Source: Pseudodesulfovibrio nedwellii
GTDB lineage: Bacteria > Desulfobacterota > Desulfovibrionia > Desulfovibrionales > Desulfovibrionaceae
Reading direction: 5' to 3'
DNA: 64,000 nt
NCBI RefSeq assembly: GCF_027923765.1
Contig: NZ_AP026709.1
Span: forward strand, 3,027,501-3,091,500
The notes under the pieces are model-generated. The model searched no databases. It saw nothing but the letters and a program-made list of their open reading frames with translations, and was not told the origin of the DNA. The translations under genes and the position numbers were made by a program. Shown here piece after piece: positions 36,181 through 45,700 of this stretch; the first letter of the stretch is position 1, and the number at the start of each line of letters is the position of its first letter.

Positions 36181-37155
36181 ATGAAATTGGGACTTTGTGT
36201 GTGGCTGATATTTTTGTTTACAACCCTGCTTGCTGGAGGGTGTACTTCCACGCGTCCGGTAGTCGAAGTCTCAACAGATCTGAGTGTGGTAAGTCTTGTC
36301 AGCTTGGATGCTGTGAAAGCGTATGAAGCTGGCGAGGGACAGAAAAGCCTTGAGTTGTATCAACAACTTGTGGCCGCCAACTCGTCCGACCATGTTTCTC
36401 TGAATAACATGGGCGTGATCCTGCTCCGGGGTGGTCAGGGTGAGGCCGCTCTTGACGCATTTGAAAGTGCATCCCTGCTTGCTCCCATGAATTCCAATTA
36501 TCTTGTCAATGTAGGGTTTGCCCAGATCAAGATTCAGAACTATGATGAGTCCCTGAGTTTTTTTGACAGAGCCATACAGATCAATCCACGCAATGCTGTT
36601 GCCTACTATGGCAAAGGTGTCGCATTTTTTTATATGAATGAGCCTGAAATAGCCCTCGGTCTTTTCCGCCAGTCCGTTGCTCTTGAACCTACCAGTGCGG
36701 AAAGTCTTTTTATGAAGGGGTATGCCGAGCAAAGGAACGGTCTCTGGATGGATGCTGTAAAAGACTACACCGCGTATATGTTCTTCAGTGAAAATCCTAC
36801 TCAGAAAGCGAACGCCTATTCAAATCGTGCCCTTTGTTACTTTCAGTTGAAAGATTATAAGAGCGGGATGACTGATCTTGATGAAGCCATGAAGCTGAAC
36901 GATTCAAGTGCGGTATATTACTACAACCGCGCACAAGGTTATCAAATGCGGCAGGATTATGAAAATGCCGTGTCCGATTATACTCGAGCTATCTCGCGTA
37001 AGTCTAGTTTTCCTGAAGCCTATATCAACAGGGGCGAGCTGAATTACCTTCTTGAAAAAGAAGAGAAGGGGTGTGCGGATTTGAAACGAGCTTGCGATCT
37101 GGGTTATTGTGGGCCTTTTGAAAAATATGAATCAGCTGGAAAATGCGAGAATTAG
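36181..37155 (+). CDS. TPR-repeat lipoprotein, possible pilotin
   Basis: A 324-residue protein. The signal peptide ends in a lipobox LLAGGC (Cys21), so it should be lipid-anchored. It has TPR units throughout (VSLNNMGVILLRGGQGEAAL; YLVNVGFAQIKIQNYDESLS; AVYYYNRAQGYQMRQDYENA). Outer-membrane TPR lipoproteins such as PilF/PilW pilot secretins, and this gene sits between gspH and gspC-gspD. A pilotin or assembly role is therefore likely but inferred. It overlaps gspC by 13 bases. Confidence 0.75.
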   Translation: MKLGLCVWLIFLFTTLLAGGCTSTRPVVEVSTDLSVVSLVSLDAVKAYEAGEGQKSLELYQQLVAANSSDHVSLNNMGVILLRGGQGEAALDAFESASLLAPMNSNYLVNVGFAQIKIQNYDESLSFFDRAIQINPRNAVAYYGKGVAFFYMNEPEIALGLFRQSVALEPTSAESLFMKGYAEQRNGLWMDAVKDYTAYMFFSENPTQKANAYSNRALCYFQLKDYKSGMTDLDEAMKLNDSSAVYYYNRAQGYQMRQDYENAVSDYTRAISRKSSFPEAYINRGELNYLLEKEEKGCADLKRACDLGYCGPFEKYESAGKCEN

Positions 37156-37982
37156 AAATTGGCAGGCTTATTGGGCGTTGGCCGAGACTTGCCCTGAATC
37201 TTTCAACCATATCGGTGGTTGCCTATTTTCTTGCGAGCGCTGCCGTGGTGCTCGTCGTTGAACCAAAGCTGCCTTCAATACACGGCACGAGTATAAAATC
37301 TGTTCAGTCAGCAAGTAAAGTTTCAATTCCACCGTTGAAATATTTCGCACCGATTTGGAGTAGGAATGCTTTCAAGGCCGCTAGGCCTAAGCCTCCTGTA
37401 GCGAAGAAAAAAACACTTGCTCAGTTACCGGTGGCAAAGCTGAATATCAAGTTGGTGGGTACTATTTATTCAGATGTGACTGTATTGTCGCGTGCTGTAA
37501 CACTTCAAGGCAACAAACAGAAATTGGTTAAAATTGGCGATAAGCTTAGTGGATTCAAAATAGTCGAGATACAGAGGAGGGCAATAGTTCTTCAAAAAGG
37601 TAATCAAAAACAACTGTTGCTCATAGATAATACTGACAAGAAGATTGCAGCGAAAAAGGGAGTAGCGCGTAAGATGCTCCCACGTCGTGATCTAAAGGCC
37701 AAGTTGCAGGATCTCGACTCTCTTTCCCGGGACATACAGTTTGCACCTGCTACTCGTGGAAAACAAAAAGGTCTGTGGGTTAGACAGTTGCGTGCAGGTA
37801 GTCTGTTTAGTAAGGCTGGATTACAGAAAGACGATGTCGTGTTGTCTGTAGGCGGTAGTCTTGTAGCTCATGGAGTTAACCCGTTGACTTTATTTAAATT
37901 GCTGGATCAACCACAAGTCAATGTGGGTATACTGAGGGATGGCAAGCCTATACAACTTGTTTTGATCCTGACAGGAAAATAA
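37143..37982 (+). CDS. gspC: Type II secretion protein GspC with PDZ domain
   Basis: A 279-residue protein. One membrane helix lies at about 20-40 (LSTISVVAYFLASAAVVLVV). The HR domain follows at about 95-165 (LNIKLVGTIYSDVTVLSRAV, then LVKIGDKLSGFKIVEIQRRA) and the PDZ-like domain at about 190-279 (GLWVRQLRAGSLFSKAGLQK, then DDVVLSVGG). GspC links the inner-membrane platform to the secretin GspD, whose gene follows after 1 base. A basic Lys/Pro-rich linker lies between helix and HR domain. Confidence 0.85.
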   Translation: MRELEIGRLIGRWPRLALNLSTISVVAYFLASAAVVLVVEPKLPSIHGTSIKSVQSASKVSIPPLKYFAPIWSRNAFKAARPKPPVAKKKTLAQLPVAKLNIKLVGTIYSDVTVLSRAVTLQGNKQKLVKIGDKLSGFKIVEIQRRAIVLQKGNQKQLLLIDNTDKKIAAKKGVARKMLPRRDLKAKLQDLDSLSRDIQFAPATRGKQKGLWVRQLRAGSLFSKAGLQKDDVVLSVGGSLVAHGVNPLTLFKLLDQPQVNVGILRDGKPIQLVLILTGK

Positions 37983-37983
37983 T

Positions 37984-39987
37984 ATGCGAATGATACGTTT
38001 GTTCTTGTTGGTATTCTTGGCTCTCTGGCTTGCTGCCGCTCCTGTAATGGCAGCACAGAAGGCTAAGATTGCTCCTCAACGTACTATTAGCATGGATTTT
38101 AAGAACGTTGATCTTCATATCCTGATCAAGTTTATAAGCGAACTAACCGGACGAAATTTCATTGTGGATAAAAGGGTCGCCGGGCGAGTTACAGCCTATT
38201 CTCCCTCCAAGTTATCCATTGAAGAAGCATACAAGGCATTTGAATCAATTATGGTGGTCAATAACTTTGCCATTGTCGCTACCAAGATAGAGAACGAATA
38301 TAAAATTGTTCCTATGGTCGAGGCAAGGCGGTTGGGGATTCCCGTTCAGGCCGGTCGATCAGTCAGGTCTGACTCTGGTGAAGAACTAATCACTCAGATC
38401 ATTCCTCTCAAGAATTCCAGTGCCCCGGAGTTGTCCAAGTTGCTGGTTAATATGACCGATAAGAATGGTTTGGTGAGTGTTTATAATCCCACAAATACGC
38501 TGATTATTACCGCACCAGCTGCTAATATCGAGGCCCTCCTGTCTATCATCAAGGAAGTAGATAAGGGGTCATACGCCTCACAAATGGAGACCTTTCCGCT
38601 TGTTCATGGTGATGCCAAAACAATCGCTGGCAGCATCTCGAAGATCATGACTTCTAAGATTCAGGAGATGGAGAAGGTGGGCAAGAAAGCCATGGCTCTT
38701 GTGGAGGCGGATGTTCGGACGAACTCTGTGGTCGCCTTGGGTGACCCCGCCAGCCTGGATACCATTTCAGATATGATTTCAGCTTTGGATATCCCGACAC
38801 CCGTTGGTAAGGACGATATTCATTTCATGAGTCTTGAAAATGCCGATGCTGAAGATGTTGCCAAGATTCTCAACGAATTGATTTCGCGTCAGACCGACAA
38901 AGATGGTAAGAAGACTAAGCTCTCCAAGGATATTAAGGTGGTGGCTGACAAGGCAACTAACAGTTTGATTATTACTGCCCGTCCTGATGAATTTGCCACG
39001 CTGGAGGGGACGATTAAGCAGCTCGATATACTCAGGAAGCAGGTGTATATTGAAGCGTTGATTATGGAAGTGTCGGTAGACTCAAGCTTTTCTTTTGGGG
39101 TTAATTGGGCTGTGGGTGGTTCTGGGGGTGATACCTCGGTATTTGGATCTACGAATACGGGCGGCGGTTCTATTACTGTTCCAAGTGCAACTTCTGCGGC
39201 TCCTGTGCTGACTTTTCCCGATGGCGGAACAATAGGAACAATACTTAGTAATGCAGTTAATATCGGTGGGACAGCATATAGCATCCAGTCTATCATTAAT
39301 CTTGCTGAGACAAATAATGATTACAAGATATTGGCAACGCCTCAGTTAATGACCCTTGATAATGAGAAGGCTAGTGTTAATGTTGTAGATAATATTCCGT
39401 TTTCAAAGCAAACACAGACTTCAAATGTCAACTCAGACTATGCTTCACAAAGTTTGGATTATAAAGATGTTGGTGTTAAGCTAGAGATTACGCCTCATAT
39501 TGGAGAACGTGGAACGCTGCGTCTCGAGGTTAAGCAGGAAATAAGTCGGGTTATTAATAGCCTTGTTGCCTTGTCTTCTACTCAAAATGTTATTGCTCCG
39601 ACAACTAAGAAGCGGGAAGTTGAGACGGTCATTCAGATGCAGGATAACCAGACCGTAGTCATTGCTGGTTTGATCAATGATGATAATACAAACAATAAAG
39701 CCCAAGTCCCCGGCTTGGGAGATATGCCTTTGTTCGGATGGTTGTTTAAGCAGAAGGAAGAAAAGAGCTCTGCAACGAATTTGTTTATATTTATTACTCC
39801 TCGGATTATTGATACTTATGATGAGTCCTCTGCTTTAGCCCGATTGAAAAAAAGAACGATTTATGATGCCGAATTGGGAGCTGATGGCCAGGGACTTCCC
39901 AAGATGGTTATGTCCGATCCGTTGAACCCAATATTTATTTTCCCAGAGAAGAAAGGCGCGTTGTCTGAAAAGGATTTGGAGCAGTAA
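37984..39987 (+). CDS. gspD: Type II secretion secretin GspD
   Basis: A 667-residue outer-membrane channel protein. Signal peptide 1-23 (ending APVMA). The N0 domain follows (ISMDFKNVDLHILIKFISEL, TGRNFIVDKRV), then N1-N3 modules (LITQIIPLKNSSAPELSKLL; HFMSLENADAEDVAKILNEL). The secretin core runs from about 350 to 620 (QVYIEALIMEVSVDSSFSFG; VNVVDNIPF; VGVKLEITPHI; TVVIAGLINDD). A Gly/Ser-rich insert occurs near 375-410. A C-terminal tail of about 50 residues could be the pilotin-binding S domain. The stop overlaps the gspE start (TAATG). Confidence 0.92.
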   Translation: MRMIRLFLLVFLALWLAAAPVMAAQKAKIAPQRTISMDFKNVDLHILIKFISELTGRNFIVDKRVAGRVTAYSPSKLSIEEAYKAFESIMVVNNFAIVATKIENEYKIVPMVEARRLGIPVQAGRSVRSDSGEELITQIIPLKNSSAPELSKLLVNMTDKNGLVSVYNPTNTLIITAPAANIEALLSIIKEVDKGSYASQMETFPLVHGDAKTIAGSISKIMTSKIQEMEKVGKKAMALVEADVRTNSVVALGDPASLDTISDMISALDIPTPVGKDDIHFMSLENADAEDVAKILNELISRQTDKDGKKTKLSKDIKVVADKATNSLIITARPDEFATLEGTIKQLDILRKQVYIEALIMEVSVDSSFSFGVNWAVGGSGGDTSVFGSTNTGGGSITVPSATSAAPVLTFPDGGTIGTILSNAVNIGGTAYSIQSIINLAETNNDYKILATPQLMTLDNEKASVNVVDNIPFSKQTQTSNVNSDYASQSLDYKDVGVKLEITPHIGERGTLRLEVKQEISRVINSLVALSSTQNVIAPTTKKREVETVIQMQDNQTVVIAGLINDDNTNNKAQVPGLGDMPLFGWLFKQKEEKSSATNLFIFITPRIIDTYDESSALARLKKRTIYDAELGADGQGLPKMVMSDPLNPIFIFPEKKGALSEKDLEQ

Positions 39988-41687
39988 TGCTCGATTTCAG
40001 TGTTGAAAACGCCTTGGTTGCCTCCGGGCACCTCTCAGATGAAGAGGTTCATGAGCTTGGTCCCTTGGCTCAGGAACAGGACTTGGATTTGCCGGAGTTC
40101 TTACTTAAGAAAGGGCGAATTTCAGAATCCGACATTACTCAGTTCTATGCTCGATTCTACGACAAGCAATATTTTGATTCCTTTGAAACGTCATGGATTC
40201 TTCCCGAGCTGATTCGCAAATTCACCATTCATTATCTCAAGCGTTTCAATGCCGTTCCTCTCAAGGACAAGGACGGAAATGTCTTCGTTGCCATCAGTCG
40301 CCCCGAGGCATTGAACATCATCAATGATTTTCACCTGACTCTCGACTCTGAATCCATAACACCGATTTTCGCGCCGTCACAGGTTGTGCTTGGAGCAATC
40401 AACCAAGTTTTCGGTGATGTAGAAGAAGACATGGAAGCCATTGAGGTTCTTGAAGGAGCCGATGTGGATTCCTTTTCCATGCTCGATGACGATAAGATCG
40501 AGGACCTTCTAGATGATACGAGTGACGCACCGTTCATCAAATTGGTCAACATGATTCTCTCGCAGGCCGTACGCGCTAATGCCAGTGATGTTCACGTTGA
40601 GCCATACAAAGATATCCTAAGAGTTCGCTTCCGCCTCGATGGTGTTTTGTATGACAAACATTCCGTTTCCAAGAAATTTCATGCTGCCCTTGTCTCGCGC
40701 ATCAAAATAATGGCCAAGCTCAATATCGCCGAAAAAAGGTTGCCTCAGGATGGCCGTATTGCCCTGTCACTAGGCGGTCGTCAGGTCGACTTGCGTGTAT
40801 CCATCCTTCCCACCGGATTGGGAGAGCGTATAGTCATGCGCTTGCTCGAAAAGAGTACGGAAATCTTGAATATGCCCGAGCTGGGGCTGACAGATCAGAA
40901 TCTTGATCGTATGAAGCGGCTGGTAAAAATTTCGCATGGTATCATCCTGGTAACCGGCCCGACTGGTAGCGGTAAGACTACGTCCCTTTATTCGGTTCTC
41001 AACTACATCAACTCGCCAGACAAGAATATTCTGACCATCGAAGACCCTGTTGAGTACCAGTTGGACGGAATCGGCCAGATTCAAGTTAATTCAAAAATAG
41101 GGTTGGACTTTTCCTCCGGTCTTCGGTCCATCGTACGTCAGGACCCCGATGTAGTTCTGATCGGTGAAATTCGAGATGGCGAAACCGCTGAGATCGCTAT
41201 TCAGGCCGCTTTGACGGGCCACCTTGTGTTCTCCACTCTACACACTAATGATGCACCCAGTGCCGTAACCCGGCTCATCGATATGGGTGTGGAGCCTTTC
41301 CTCCTCTCTTCGGTCCTTCGGGCCGTGGTGGCACAGAGACTGGTTCGCCGTCTTTGTTCCGAGTGCAAGGAGGCTTATGTGCCCAATGAGGAACAATTGG
41401 CCACAGATTTCGGCAAGTTTGCCGACGAGTTCCGAGGCCTGGAAGTATATCGTGCTGTGGGATGTGAGAACTGCATGGGGACCGGGTACAAGGGGCGGAT
41501 GGCAATTTATGAAATAATGGAGCTATCTGAAGCGACTAAGTCACTCGTGCTCAATACTGCGGACTCAAACCAGCTTCGCAAACAAGCCAAAGCAGACGGC
41601 ATGGATACTCTGACGCAAAACGGGGTTTTTAAGACTAAGCTGGGCTTGACAACGCTTACCGAAGTCCTCCGAGTGACGAATCTGTAG
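39987..41687 (+). CDS. gspE: Type II secretion ATPase GspE
   Basis: A 566-residue cytoplasmic ATPase. The N-terminal GspE domain spans about 1-150. The core has Walker A GPTGSGKTTSLYSVL (about 325), the Asp box (TIEDPVEYQLDGIGQIQVN), Walker B VVLIGEIRDGETAEIA and the His box HLVFSTLHTNDAPSAVTRL. The tetracysteine zinc module is complete (LCSECKEAY ... GCENCMGTGYKG). It powers the pseudopilus and docks on GspL. Its usual platform partner GspF is not encoded nearby. Confidence 0.93.
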   Translation: MLDFSVENALVASGHLSDEEVHELGPLAQEQDLDLPEFLLKKGRISESDITQFYARFYDKQYFDSFETSWILPELIRKFTIHYLKRFNAVPLKDKDGNVFVAISRPEALNIINDFHLTLDSESITPIFAPSQVVLGAINQVFGDVEEDMEAIEVLEGADVDSFSMLDDDKIEDLLDDTSDAPFIKLVNMILSQAVRANASDVHVEPYKDILRVRFRLDGVLYDKHSVSKKFHAALVSRIKIMAKLNIAEKRLPQDGRIALSLGGRQVDLRVSILPTGLGERIVMRLLEKSTEILNMPELGLTDQNLDRMKRLVKISHGIILVTGPTGSGKTTSLYSVLNYINSPDKNILTIEDPVEYQLDGIGQIQVNSKIGLDFSSGLRSIVRQDPDVVLIGEIRDGETAEIAIQAALTGHLVFSTLHTNDAPSAVTRLIDMGVEPFLLSSVLRAVVAQRLVRRLCSECKEAYVPNEEQLATDFGKFADEFRGLEVYRAVGCENCMGTGYKGRMAIYEIMELSEATKSLVLNTADSNQLRKQAKADGMDTLTQNGVFKTKLGLTTLTEVLRVTNL

Positions 41688-41690
41688 CCT

Positions 41691-42644
41691 ATGAATCCTC
41701 TGAATACCATACGGGAGAGGTTTTTTTCTTTTTCGCTCCTTGATTCCATCAAGGGCATTGAGATCTCACGGAAGAAAGCACTTACGTGGTCTGCATACTT
41801 CTTTTTCGGGTTAATAATTTTCTCACTGGTTTTTACTGCTAAATACTACGTTCCACAAGTTGACGATATGGCGCGCAATGCCACATCCAATTTGGAAGGC
41901 ATTACCGTCGAGTTTTCCTACCTTGAACCACAACTTTTCCCTCCGCGAGTGATGCTCGATTATCTGCGGATATATGAGAAGAAGCCCAAGAAGCCCATCT
42001 TGTTGTTGAAAGATACGGATATCCGGCTGTCGCTTTTTCCCTTGCTTGTGGGCAAAGTCAGTTTGTCTATCGATAGCCGCATGTATGGCGGCCTTATGGC
42101 GGCTGATATCTCGACGGGTATGCTTTTCAACACAGACTGGGTCAGTGTCGATCTGAAATTGGATATGGTCGAATTGGAAAAGATTCCGCAAGTAAAAGAA
42201 TATGACCGTTCGTTCAAGGGATTTGCCTCTGTAGAAACATCTTTTGATGGAAATATTGCTTTCCCTTCCGTTATGGAGGGTGACCTTCTGGTGAAGGTCG
42301 ATCAGTTGGATATGGAAAACAGGTTTCCAATAGTTAAAGGAGCCAGACTTAGTGGGTACAAGGTCGTCCTTGATTGCTCCCTTGATGATGGTCTGATGAC
42401 GGTTCGCGATTTTGACCTGAGCGACAATGATGGCATATCTCTAAAAGCCGATGGAACCATTGCCATCGATCAAAGTGATTTCAATAAGAGTTTGTTGGAT
42501 TTGCGTGGTAAATTCCTTGGCTCGCCTGCCAGATTGGCGACAAGTGTATTAGATCCCAAGGTCCTTACAATGCTGAAGAAAAAGCAGGCTGTGCCAGTTG
42601 TGGTAGTCGGCCCACTTGAGGGGCCACAGGTGCTACTTAAGTAA
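41691..42644 (+). CDS. gspN: Type II secretion protein GspN (AsmA-like fold)
   Basis: A 317-residue protein with one N-terminal membrane helix (about 30-53, AYFFFGLIIFSLVFTAKYYV) and a beta-rich periplasmic domain (LEGITVEFSYLEPQLFPPRV; LKADGTIAIDQSDFNKSLLD). Layout and position at the end of the operon match the delta-proteobacterial type of GspN. Its function is poorly known; an envelope scaffold is inferred. It starts 3 bases after gspE. Confidence 0.75.
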   Translation: MNPLNTIRERFFSFSLLDSIKGIEISRKKALTWSAYFFFGLIIFSLVFTAKYYVPQVDDMARNATSNLEGITVEFSYLEPQLFPPRVMLDYLRIYEKKPKKPILLLKDTDIRLSLFPLLVGKVSLSIDSRMYGGLMAADISTGMLFNTDWVSVDLKLDMVELEKIPQVKEYDRSFKGFASVETSFDGNIAFPSVMEGDLLVKVDQLDMENRFPIVKGARLSGYKVVLDCSLDDGLMTVRDFDLSDNDGISLKADGTIAIDQSDFNKSLLDLRGKFLGSPARLATSVLDPKVLTMLKKKQAVPVVVVGPLEGPQVLLK

Positions 42645-42743
42645 TGAAATGAATATAACCGGTGTTGAGTTTCAATCTATATAATGGGTTGTGTTGCGGG
42701 TGATATGGATGCGTAATGGGAAGATGAAATAGACGAGATTATT

Positions 42744-45700
42744 ATGAAGAAATTAAAAAGACGCTCTAAAGTAATCCTTCAAACAGGTATGCACCGTTCT
42801 GGGACGAGCCTTCTTGCAAAAGGCCTGATGACACTCGGTGTACACATGGGCAAGGATTTTATTTCGGCAGATTTAGACAATGTTAAGGGTTTTTACGAAG
42901 ATAGGTATGTGGTTGATTTACATAAAAATTTTTTGCAGGCCATCGGAGCAGATCCTAACCATGGAATGACCATATTTGGGGAAATAGATCTATCAAAGGC
43001 GCCTGTCACCGATGCAATTAAAGCACTCGAAGCGTTTATTCATAAAAGGTGCGAAGAAGAGGTAATGTGGGGAGTGAAAGATCCCAGGCTTTGCTTACTC
43101 CTCTCTATTTGGCTTCAAACTCTGGACGCAACTGACGTTCAGCCTTTATCAGTTTTTTCTTTGCGAAATCCTTTGGATGTTGCTCTCTCGTTGGAAAATC
43201 GTAATGGTTTTACCATTGAGCAGGGGCTGCTTATGTGGCTCGAATATGTTTATTCGTTTGCGTGCAATGTGGGGACATGCCCTTCCTTGATCGTTTCTTA
43301 CGAAAAGCTATTGCATGATCCTTCTCGTGAGTTGGAAAGGGTTGCTGAGTTCATTGAAGTCGACTTTAAGTCAAGGACAAACAACGTTGAAGAGTATATC
43401 TCAATATTCGTGGATAGTGGCCTTCAACATCATCGATCTTCGTATGGCGACCTACAAAAGGCTGCTGAAAATTTTCCTGAAGTGATGTTTGTGTATGATT
43501 GGTTGAAGGAGCGGGCCGATGGGGATGAGCTCAGCTCAAGAACCTGGAACGAGGTTCGAGAGTATGGTTCTGGCCTTGATCTTGCCCAGAAAATTATTAC
43601 CAATCTTCCACTTCAAGATGTTGTTCGATTGACTGGTTCACCTCCTTTGGACCCCATACTGTATTATGATACAGGTGGAGATTTTTCTGAAAATGAAGTT
43701 CTTCAAGCAACTGTTTCATCTGAGATAGGTTCTGTTGTTTTCGATCTTTCCTCTATTTCGAATATAAAGCGGTTGCGATTTGATCCATGTGAGGACGTGT
43801 GTGTCCTTAGAGTAGAAGAGATGACTGTCACAGACTTTAATGGCAGGTCAAAGAAGATTGCTCCAAGCTATTCAAATGCATTGTTTTGTGAAGATGATTT
43901 GTACGGTTTTAATACTACTGATCCTCAGTTGTATTATGATGTTGGCAACGACATTCGAGAAGTTTTTTTCTCTTTTCAATTTGATGCCATAGGCCTTTCT
44001 GCAATGCCACGAATAGTGAATGAACTTATGGCCCAGCAGGAGAAGATCAGTCAATCGGCAAAAGAAGAAAAGGCTCTGATTCGGGGAGAGAACCGAGAAC
44101 TACAGAAAGTGTTAGGGGGGATGCAAGAAAAGATTAGAGATGTTCGTGCTGACCTTGAATCTTCTCGATTTGACACAGTCTCCGCTCGTGCTGACCTTGA
44201 ATCTTCTCGATCTGATACCGCCGCTGTTCGTGCTGACCTTGAATCTTCTCGATCTGATACCGCCGCTGTTCGTGCTGACCTTGAATCTTCTCGATCTGAT
44301 ACCGCCGCTGTTCGTGCTGACCTTGAATCTTCTCGATTTGACACAGTCTCCGCTCGTGCTGACCTTGAATCTTCTCGATCTGATACCGCCGCTGTTCGTG
44401 CTGACCTTGAATCTTCTCGATTTGATACCGCCGCTGTTCGTGCTGACCTTGAATCTTCTCGATTTGATACCGCCGCTGTTCGTGCTGACCTTGAATCTTC
44501 TCGATTTGACACAGTCTCCGCTCGTGCTGACCTTGAATCTTCTCGAGCTGACATCGCCGCTGTTCGTGCTGACCTTGAATCTTCTCGATCTGACATCGCC
44601 GCTGTTCGTGCTGACCTTGAATCTTCTCGATCTGACACAGTCGCCGCTCGAGCCGGTCTTGAAGCTACCCGTGTTGAGCTGACAATTGCTCGTTCTGAGA
44701 CCAAAGAAGCCAATGTTCAAGCGAATATGGCATGGGGCGATGTGGACATTGCCCGAACTGAGAGGAGGATAGCTCAGACTGGAGCTATTGAAGCATGGCG
44801 GCGTCATGCTCTGGTTCAAGGTGATTTAGCTCAGGCAATAGCCGACAATGACGCTGCACAGCGGTATATTGCAGCAATTCGGAAATCAATATCATGGCGA
44901 CTGACCGCCCCGCTGCGTTTCGTACGTATTCTTATAGCGGGTTCTTTCCGATTATTTTTTGCCTTGATTACATTTAGTCCGACAAGATTACGGAGAGTCT
45001 TGGAGGACTTTCGCTGGAGTCCGGTAGGTGCTTTCTTCTATTCGCTGCTGATCCCAAATTTTGTTAAAAAAAGGATCAATAAGGGCTGGAGAAAGGGTCA
45101 GAAACCAGCCGAAAGCTCGACTCCTTTTCTTCCTGTACGGGAAGGGGGCAGACCGGAATTGTTTGAAACTGAAGCGCCTGAGACCTCCTCACCTTCTGCA
45201 ATAGAAGCTTTGGCTTTTTATCTGCCTCAATTCCATCCCATTCCAGAAAACGATGAATGGTGGGGGGAAGGATTTACAGAATGGACTAATGTTACTAAAA
45301 CTCTTCCAATGTACCCTGGTCACGATCAACCAAAGCATCCTGGTTCTATGGGGTATTATGATTTGCGTTTGCCAGAGGTGATGAAGCAGCAAGCTGAGCT
45401 TGCGAAGAAGTTTGGAGTTCATGGCTTTTGCTTTCATCATTATGATTTTTCAGGCCGGCGAATTCTGGAGACTCCGGTGGATAATTTCATAGCGAATCCT
45501 GATATTGATATTCCCTTCTGCCTGTGCTGGGCAAATGAAAATTGGACGCGCAGATGGGACGGCTTTGATCAAGATATTCTGCTGAGCCAAAACCATTCGC
45601 CCGAGGATGACGTTCGGTTTATTAATTCCATGGTTCCGTACTTTGCTGACTCTCGCTATATTCGCAAGGATGGCAAGCCGTTCTTCATTGTGTATAAGGC

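Noticed and set aside
44145-44648. Possible CRISPR array
   Set aside because: Repeats are directly adjacent with no unique spacers and keep the reading frame of a coiled coil.
44051-44819. Two long minus-strand frames and one alternative plus frame
   Set aside because: Products of the 42-bp repeat: a unit divisible by three without stops stays open in several frames. Only the frame of the large protein continues on both sides.
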